A stretch of 64,000 nucleotides of DNA from Phallusia mammillata (lineage: Eukaryota > Chordata > Ascidiacea > Phlebobranchia > Ascidiidae): assembly GCA_003260075.1 (NCBI GenBank), contig QLIY01000491.1, positions 9,199 through 73,198 of the forward strand. The letters are read 5' to 3'. The position numbers were made by a program, and so were the translations under genes. The notes beneath the pieces are model-generated. The model had not been told where the DNA came from. It saw only the letters and a program-made list of their open reading frames with translations, and did not search any database. Shown one piece after another: positions 58,901 through 64,000 of this stretch. Numbering within the stretch: the first letter of the stretch is position 1; each line of letters starts with the position of its first letter.

Positions 58901-61282
58901 AAAAATACTTGACTTTGCTTGAAGTCGCAGTTTAAAAAACTCAATATGTGACTTGGATGGATGTGACTTTTAACGCCTGAACAATATGGGACGTATTACT
59001 TCTCTCTTTATAAAGCAAAACTTGTTAAAAACGCTACAATTTCGAACAGGGCGCTCCTGGCCAGCCTGGCAAAGCTGGCGAAGATGGACTGAAAGGTCAA
59101 AAGGGTCTAAAAGGTCAAGTTGGGGTCACTGGGGCAAAAGGAGAAATCGGTGATATGGTGAGTTAATTAAATGCAGATTTTTTTTATTTGTTATATAAAG
59201 CTGTTGGATTTGCTGTTGAATATTGTTAGGATGTTAATGCGATGCATAAACTGCAAATTCTACATTTCTTTTCAGTGGATCTAAACTATTAAACATTAGC
59301 CACTGTGTAATTGACAAATCGTCCCTGATATACGATTTCAATATCATAAAAATACATTGTTTGTGTTTTAGGGATTCCAGGGCATTCCTGGCCTCCAGGG
59401 ACCAATGGGACCTCAAGGTGAACGGGTAAGCTAAAATCGATTTGTTATTGTTTAAAAACTTCAGAGATTATCTACTTTGTGTTATAACAATGCAGGGCAT
59501 CAAAGGTTCAGTGGGTATTCGTGGACCCAGGGGATTACAGGGACCCATTGGAAACCCCGGCGAAGTGGGTGGAAAGGGGGCTAAAGGCGAAAGAGGTTTA
59601 AGGGTAAGTATCAGTAAGGTTGTAAATTAAAATAACTACTAATATTGCGGCGACGTTTTTAGGGAACTGACGGTGTTAATGGCAAATCCGGGCCAAGAGG
59701 CTTGGATGGCGTAGACGGCTCCACTGGGCAGCCAGGTACGCCAGGTACCGTTGGCCCTAAAGGCGAACCGGTAAGTGCAACTTCTTTAAGCAAACAAACA
59801 AAAACCATGTGACGTAATGGTTGTTATTGGCAACAGGGACCACCAGGACTCGACGGTCGGCCTGGTGCTGCTGGATCTCCGGTAAGCTGACGTCATTATT
59901 TACGTTGAATGACGTGTGAAAGCAAAATTTTGTTTCTTATAGGGTGACGTAGGTCGTCCAGGACCACCCGGTGATACTGGAGAAAGGGGATTTCCAGGGT
60001 TAAGAGGCCAACGCGGCGAAAACGGATTAGATGGAAACCCCGGAAGGCCGGTCGGTATCGCTGCTGCGTTTGCGACTTTGACACCTCAATATTGGATTGT
60101 TCTCATGATTTGTTTTTGCTTAGGGTAATGATGGAGCAAACGGTGCATCTGGAGCCAAAGGAGCTGATGGAAAAGACGGACAAAAAGGAAATAGTGGAGC
60201 TGATGGAACTCCTGGACGGCCAGGACCGACTGGACCTGCAGGACCCAGGGTTCGTTGCTCGAACTGCATATGCATATGATTTCTTTGTTTGTCTATCCTA
60301 CATACATTACTGTATAGGGCGATTCTGGACCAAGAGGAGAGCCAGGGTTTGACGGGGAACCAGGGGAGCCCGGCAAAACGGGAGGTCAAGGACCCAAGGG
60401 TAACGCAGGAGCCGCTGGACTGCCTGGAGATCAAGGAGAACCTGGAGATGCTGGTTTGGATGGCGAGAGAGGACCCCAGGGCTACCAGGGAATTCCCGGT
60501 GTTAAAGGGGGGAAAGGTACCCCAGGCCGTACCGGGAGAGCGGGATCGAAGGGAAGTTCCGGGAAAGATGGGAAACCCGGGAAGTCGGTGACCTCAGATG
60601 ACATAAAACGCATCGTTAATAAAGCAGTTGATGACTTGCTTGATGATCGTATGCCGGATATTATGGAAACCATAATCACCCGTGTTTTGGACCGAATTCC
60701 GACCCCGGTATAAGCTTGTTGCCATTTTATTTTGTTGTTGACTCCTAAACTCCAACACGGTTTCATTTTTATCCGCCAGAGTGCGATAGCGGGCAGTCCA
60801 GGGCCGCCTGGAAAACCTGGTGTTGCTGGAGTGGTCGGGGCCCCAGGTCGCAACGGTAAACCCGGTGAACCTGGGCCTCCTGGCCAACCAGGACCGGTTG
60901 GCCCATCAGGATCATTGGGACGGCCAGGTCCCAGCGGATCCAAGGGGTCAAGGGGATCCCCCGGCATTGGAAGAAGAGGTTCGAGAGGAAAAACCGGACC
61001 ACCAGGTTAATTACATATTTAAAAATTAACTTTACCGGTTTGACCAATTTTTTGACATTTTAGGACTGGAAGGTCCGCCAGGCGTCGGTCGCCCGGGTCC
61101 CGCAGGTTTAGATGGCCACAACGGACAACCAGGGACCCCTGGGCCAGCAGGAACGGCCGGTCCACCTGGGGCTAAGGGGGGGGGGGGGCGACGTTGGAAT
61201 TTGTTACGCTGCTGGAAGCCGGGCCGCTCAGGCGCTAATCCCCGCCCCGGCGTCAAACTACAAGGGTCCGGCGCCGAGATAG
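40875..61282 (+). CDS. FACIT-like collagen alpha chain (VWA-TSPN-collagen, type XXI/XXII/IX-like)
   Basis: I trace 45 exons with GT-AG borders whose phases all join. The sum is 5226 nt (1741 aa) once ten surplus G are removed from the tract in the last exon. Order: signal peptide; VWA domain with MIDAS residues; TSPN/laminin-G-like domain; Thr-rich stalk; triple helix from 48991 with at least five interruptions; an NC2-like helix (exon 60318-60707); a final COL domain; a short NC1 ending at TAG. VWA plus TSPN before collagen is the type XXI/XXII plan, whose chains are secreted and decorate fibrils or basement-membrane junctions. Collagen exons are mostly 45, 54, 99, 108 or 162 nt and start with a Gly codon. 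Exon 45913-45960 could instead end at 45978 with a GC donor, adding six residues. Exact orthology is not resolved by eye. Confidence 0.92.
42052..42062. other. 11-nt poly-G join with ~120-bp duplication
   Basis: AACTTGTTGGCTGTGATTGG...TTTGCACATGACCGT occurs before (about 41927-42051) and after (42063-42194) the tract, with the second copy lacking a 7-bp unit. Intron 1 of the collagen gene. Confidence 0.85.
42729..42738. other. 10-nt poly-G join with ~100-bp duplication
   Basis: TTTTTTGGGTTGATTTCATG...AGTCATTTCAAACTGCCT occurs at about 42627-42728 and 42739-42843, differing by a small indel (CGATATCC / CGATCGTATCC). Collagen intron 3. Confidence 0.85.
43010..43034. repeat. (AAAT)n microsatellite
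   Basis: About six uninterrupted AAAT units in collagen intron 3. Confidence 0.9.
43858..43927. other. Long poly-G tract (70), collagen intron 3
   Basis: Between GATACCGC and CTTAGGCCAAGG. The VWA exons on either side join in phase and in expected sequence, so no exon seems lost here. Confidence 0.75.
44706..44888. mobile_element. Decayed hAT-type MITE
   Basis: CAGTGGTTCCTCGCCTTT...CCTGGTTAAGAACACTG with imperfect octamers TGCTAAGG / AGCTGAGG (6 of 8). Collagen intron 4. Confidence 0.6.
46373..48093 (+). other. Collagen TSPN (laminin-G-like) domain exons
   Basis: Exons 46373-46499, 47155-47305, 47454-47584, 47803-47929 and 47998-48093 give [72 protein letters not shown] and [17 protein letters not shown]. 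They follow the collagen IX alpha-1 NC4 order (GFDLISQF, SGLPEEYSFLTTFR, FDSQWHK, ATLFVDC, FELQ). The paired Cys of ATLFVDC and the C-terminal Cys are kept, plus an adjacent GCCELPG. Likely a glycosaminoglycan- or matrix-binding module. Confidence 0.9.
48158..48992 (+). other. Collagen Thr-rich stalk and start of triple helix
   Basis: Exons 48158-48375, 48443-48494 and 48768-48992. The first encodes [19 protein letters not shown] then a run dominated by Thr with Lys, Ala and Pro, a mucin-like stalk likely to be O-glycosylated and built on ACA/ACT/ACC codons. The stalk continues through [11 protein letters not shown] and [10 protein letters not shown] to [11 protein letters not shown], where Gly-X-Y begins. 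Such a stalk is not a usual part of vertebrate type XXI or XXII chains as I know them. Confidence 0.85.
49742..49818. mobile_element. hAT MITE fragment (38833 family)
   Basis: ACTGGGCCAGTGGTCCATGG...GAACCACTG matches one end of the 38833-39143 element in reverse complement. The other end is not identified. Collagen intron. Confidence 0.7.
52020..52239. mobile_element. hAT-type MITE, CAGAGTTGTTAAAG family
   Basis: 220 bp, CAGAGTTGTTAAAGGGCC...CGACTTACAACTCTG, perfect TSD TTCCTACA at 52012-52019 and 52240-52247. The interior is rich in GCCCGAACC words like its relative at 8815-9165. It sits in a collagen intron 25 bp from the next exon. Confidence 0.92.
54520..54790 (-). mobile_element. tRNA-derived SINE
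   Basis: The minus strand reads TGACCGAGCGGTTAA (A box, tRNA-Leu/Ser-like D arm), then GTCGGTTCTAATCCTG (B box) and CTCGGCCACTTGTG, followed by a non-tRNA body. Lack of a matching acceptor stem points to a SINE rather than a tRNA gene. Collagen intron. Confidence 0.6.
56224..56556. mobile_element. hAT-type MITE, CAAGGTTCTCAAACACG family
   Basis: 333 bp, CAAGGTTCTCAAACACGC...GAATTTGAGACCCCTG, perfect TSD GTCTAAAA at 56216-56223 and 56557-56564. GCGCGGCCC words are repeated internally. Collagen intron. Confidence 0.92.
56681..56691. other. 11-nt poly-G join with ~80-bp duplication
   Basis: CACGTATTTTTAAAGTATTT...TTATTGTTGTTAT occurs on both sides (about 56606-56680 and 56692-56774), the second with an extra TTTTCATG-type insertion. 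Ends just before a collagen exon at 56781, which is intact. Confidence 0.85.
57135..57292 (+). other. Collagen interruption with Cys-x-x-Cys
   Basis: Exons 57135-57161 and 57233-57292 encode GRVITEPQE and [15 protein letters not shown]. The break in Gly-X-Y carries two Cys (C-E-E-C), suited to interchain disulfide bonding in the way FACIT interruptions are. The 71-nt intron between them holds two TGACGTCA sites. Confidence 0.85.
57915..58205. mobile_element. MITE-like repeat, copy B
   Basis: Reverse-complement match to 12827-13240 (GCTAAATACCGATGGATGGC, ...AACTCTATCCCAGTCTCACTG, TTTGTCTGTTGTGAGTTC). Ends approximate. Collagen intron. Confidence 0.5.
60318..60707 (+). other. Collagen exon with NC2-like trimerisation helix
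   Basis: A 390-nt exon, much longer than its neighbours. After a Gly-X-Y stretch it leaves the repeat at [19 protein letters not shown] and continues [19 protein letters not shown] to RIPTP: about 43 residues with amphipathic helical spacing of I/V/L. FACIT chains trimerise through a helical NC2 at this place between their last two COL domains, so that role is inferred. Confidence 0.8.
61064..61282 (+). other. Collagen last exon: end of COL1 and NC1
   Basis: [20 protein letters not shown]...GPPGAKG, then 13 G (61176-61188). Read literally the frame goes to four Gly and a nonsense tail. With three G it continues [20 protein letters not shown]...YKGPAPR and TAG. The NC1 keeps one Cys after the last Gly-X-Y rather than the FACIT G-x-C-x4-C pair. 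Confidence 0.8.
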
Positions 61283-64000
61283 TCGTGTGTCACGTGACGC
61301 CATATTCTAGCCAATTAACGCCCGCGGTGTTTGTTTAAATTATTGCGCAGCTGCGCACCGGTAGCGCCACCCCCAATACAAGCGCGAAAAAGTGCTACCG
61401 CGCCGCGGCGCCCGAGAGCCGCACACGGAAGTCACGTGACCTCGCAGTGCGCTGCTCTACGTACCGGAAGTTACGTCATAGAGCATTAACACGCAGTTTG
61501 TTGACATCAGTGCTTCGCGACAGCCGTTGGTGCATTGTGTGCTTTATATTTTCCTGTCTTCTGGTTCGATAGCTTATCAAAGTCAGTTTGTTATTGTTTA
61601 TTTTCTCGTCGCTTTTTTACCACATACGTGTGCATGTGTTTTTCATCTGCCCAGCTGAATGCCTAAGAAATATTTAAAATGGTATAAAGAGTTCTGTTGG
61701 GGGTAACTTCAGTTTGATAATGTAACAGTCAATAGCAGATGACGGTTGCATAAAGACAGCAGGTAGAATACCTCACTTTATTCGATAGTTCAGTAGTTTT
61801 TTGCTGGGTTCGACTGCGGGTGTACTGAATATGTTTTAAATGACAAGCAGAAATTATACTAAACAAAGAAAGCAAGTCCAAATTAGACTTCGTTTGAAGT
61901 AAGGCTCAGTCAAGAGGCAGTTTGGTACATGTAATGGAATACTTTATAAAATTGTCGTAGTAAAGCGTTTGTCGTGACTTAACTGATCCAAAGCACACAA
62001 CAATAAGACGAAACCTTCTTTACTCAGATTTCTGTGCTGTTTTTAACCTTACGTAAGAGTAAAAACAAACAAACAGCTTTTAAATAAAAAATAACTCGGA
62101 CCAACATGTTTACCACGGTACCAATGAACAAATAATTTTATTAACTTCACTATAATGTGATAAGGGTGTTTAATATCTTTTAGGTTAAAACAAATTAAAT
62201 AGTTAAAACCAAATTGCATTTTATACTTTCTTAGGTTATTTTTCTGCACAAAATGTGTTTTAATTTGTCTCCGATTGAGTGTGCAACCTCACAAACACCG
62301 TTTATTACTGTTTAGGTTTAGAAACAGGTAAAACGTTTAGAAGCAGGTTATAAAATCAATTTTCTTTTCCCATACCTATATATAGTAAACCATAACAATA
62401 AAACTATAAAAGTAGTAATTTAATACTAGATTTGGGTATATCTTGATTTAGAATATATTGTATCCAACCCAGAACAAAAGTTATATATGTAGCTTTGTTA
62501 TTCTGAATATATATTTATTCAGATTAAGTTAAAAATACACACAATTACTTTTTGCATTTAAATATATTTTAGTCTATACACTGCCTTTGTCAAAGTCCTG
62601 CCCTTTGTAAATGTAACTATTAACAAACAAATGGAGGAAGCTGTATATTATGACGCAGTTTTAAGTGACGTCAGCGACACGATGGGTTTGTACCGAACAA
62701 AACAAAAAGTGTGCCATAAAGGTTTAATCACTTTTATGTGCTGTCTTAAATTTTATCACTAATAATATTTTTTGTGGCTTGAGCCCCGTAATTTCGCAAG
62801 GTTCAAAGCGTTGCTGGTTTAAGGTTATTTTTTTGTCTTGTGTATTGAAGATTCTTTACTTTGCCTTTTGGATTTGTGTAAATTTTATTAGATAATGTAC
62901 TGGATGCAGGCACAGTTTAAGTCAACGAAGACTTTTTGTATAGGTTTACAATGTCACAATATATTTATGCAACAAACATAGCTTATCAAGTACAGTGTCT
63001 ACATGCCAATTTAGTTTAGCAGTAATGAATGTACATAGGTGCACAAAACGCAATAAAGAATTTTTTCGAGGTTTGATTATTTGGGAGGTGTTAAAACTAA
63101 ACGGTGTTTGCACATAAGCGTCCTTTTTTAAGGTCATGTCCCCTGTTAGCAAACTTCTATGTATAATCAGTTGCATACACAATGGATAAATATGAAACTA
63201 CATGGCCTTTCTGTTTTGTTTTATTGGTTAAACCGGTTAAATCTCTCAATGGTTGCCCTAAATTAACTTTTGCCTTTTGGCTTTGGGTTGTTTTATGTTT
63301 ATTTATAAGTCGACAAAACAACATTACATAAACTCGTCAATGGTATTTTGCTGATGTAATTTTTTAAACTTAGGGTTAGTTCGTGACTTTAATGTATTTC
63401 CCTATTGGATACCCATTAGGTTAAAACAAAGTGTTCTAGGAAAACAGAATCAACCAATGAAGGTTAAGAAACCGTAGCCTTTAAAACAAGTTAGTCAGGC
63501 CAATTTAGAATGGGCCAAAGCGGCGACTATAACCCGCTAGTTTAAGCATTTGTATCATCTTTATAAACGTCCTCAAATCGAGGATTTTTCACTTAAACTA
63601 GCAGCATATGTCACTGCCCTAAGCCTCTTAAACATGTTTGGTTAAAGATCTCGCCCAGCCAGATTAATTACCATGCAGTAAAAACTAGCGATTTGCCTTA
63701 ACTTCCGGCACTGCGTGTGACATAATTTCCGGCACTGAAAACTGCCCTTTACCTACAGCTGTGTTTATCATTAAGCTTTGAGCGGAAAAGTTGTACCAAC
63801 TTCCATGTTGTTGTTTCGAGTCCATCCGTATAAGCGGCAAACACTGTTGCTTTCAGTGAGGAAATAACCCAAACATAACCAGATGTTTTAAGTCAGTTTG
63901 CTTTACACAGCTTTTGTAGCTTTGCTTTGTTTAAAATTGTCAAAGTTTTTTGTCAAATTTACAATTCGTATTTAATTATCTACAAAGATTATTAGTACGA
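61283..64000. other. Collagen 3' flank, no further gene recognised
   Basis: Contains candidate plus-strand polyadenylation signals AATAAA at 62083-62088, 62397-62402 and 63053-63058. One TGACGTCA at 62666. Apart from the GC-rich patch at its start it is AT-rich, with no supported open frame, tRNA or transposon with recognisable ends. Confidence 0.45.
61290..61480. promoter_or_regulatory. GC-rich, promoter-like patch after the collagen stop
   Basis: CpG-dense, with CACGTG at 61291 and 61433, ETS-like CGGAAGT at about 61425 and CCGGAAGT at 61464, and TTACGTCA at 61471. Such clusters are typical of housekeeping promoters, but no downstream coding exon is recognised, and it may simply be collagen 3' UTR. 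Confidence 0.45.

Larger units (their letters stand above)
40915..62673. promoter_or_regulatory. Cluster of TGACGTCA palindromes across the collagen gene
   Basis: Exact TGACGTCA (the CREB/ATF consensus) starts at 40915, 41348, 41452, 41579, 44086, 44243, 46040, 46064, 46173, 46195, 47935, 47961, 48405, 57183, 57200, 59888 and 62666. All but the first and last are intronic. Several lie in minimal introns of 60-71 nt, at +5 or +6 of a donor (47935, 59888) or against an acceptor (44243). The other 42 kb have two. Confidence 0.8.

Noticed and set aside
60120..60967. Long minus-strand Pro/Gly-rich frames under the collagen exons
   Set aside because: Antisense shadows of Gly-X-Y coding; collagen codon structure keeps the reverse frames open.
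1..64000. CRISPR arrays, bacterial operons, phage or integrative elements
   Set aside because: The sequence is intron-rich eukaryotic DNA; no regularly spaced direct repeats or prokaryotic gene blocks occur.

Overview
The window is animal nuclear DNA. It has many short coding exons with GT-AG introns, AT-rich spacers, dozens of small non-autonomous transposons, and genes whose closest relatives are chordate: BSDC1, an MTFR1-family gene, a dystrophin-superfamily gene, two low-molecular-weight tyrosine phosphatases and a FACIT-type collagen. Compactness, transposon style and gene content suggest an invertebrate chordate, most probably an ascidian tunicate of Ciona type. That placement is inference.

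Layout. 0-10 kb: a tandem pair of minus-strand genes for membrane-anchored SGNH/PC-esterase-like proteins. The left copy is open but damaged by poly-C tracts; the right copy carries two in-frame stops. A duplicated upstream segment at the left edge hints at a third copy outside the window. 12.0-18.65 kb: BSDC1 (minus, 12 exons, 416 aa, all exon phases join). 19.3-20.9 kb: a single-exon dystrotelin-like gene (minus). 22.0-25.4 kb: two convergent ACP1-type phosphatase genes; the plus copy has lost most of its catalytic-loop exon to a poly-G tract. 29.0-34.7 kb: an MTFR1-family gene (minus, first exon not found). 40.9-61.3 kb: a 45-exon collagen gene (plus) encoding signal peptide, VWA, TSPN, a Thr-rich stalk, interrupted triple helix, an NC2-like helix and a short NC1, about 1741 aa. 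61.3-64 kb: 3' flank containing a GC-rich, promoter-like patch.

The genes do not form a pathway: the collagen is extracellular matrix, the SGNH proteins are probably Golgi or lumenal enzymes, and the MTFR1-family product is mitochondrial.

Two overlays dominate the rest. First, about 25 poly-G/poly-C tracts. Short ones (modal length exactly 10) mostly sit between two near-identical copies of 50-400 bp; long ones (41-86) replace real sequence, including exons. Both behave like assembly or gap-closure artefacts joining unmerged haplotypes, and they are C before about 8 kb and G after about 9.3 kb. Second, at least eleven hAT-type miniature elements with exact 8-bp target-site duplications, two nested insertions, one filled/empty paralogous site, and tRNA-derived SINE-like copies. 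The most unusual non-artefactual signal is the palindrome TGACGTCA: 17 exact copies across the collagen gene and its flank, concentrated in introns, against two in the remaining 42 kb.
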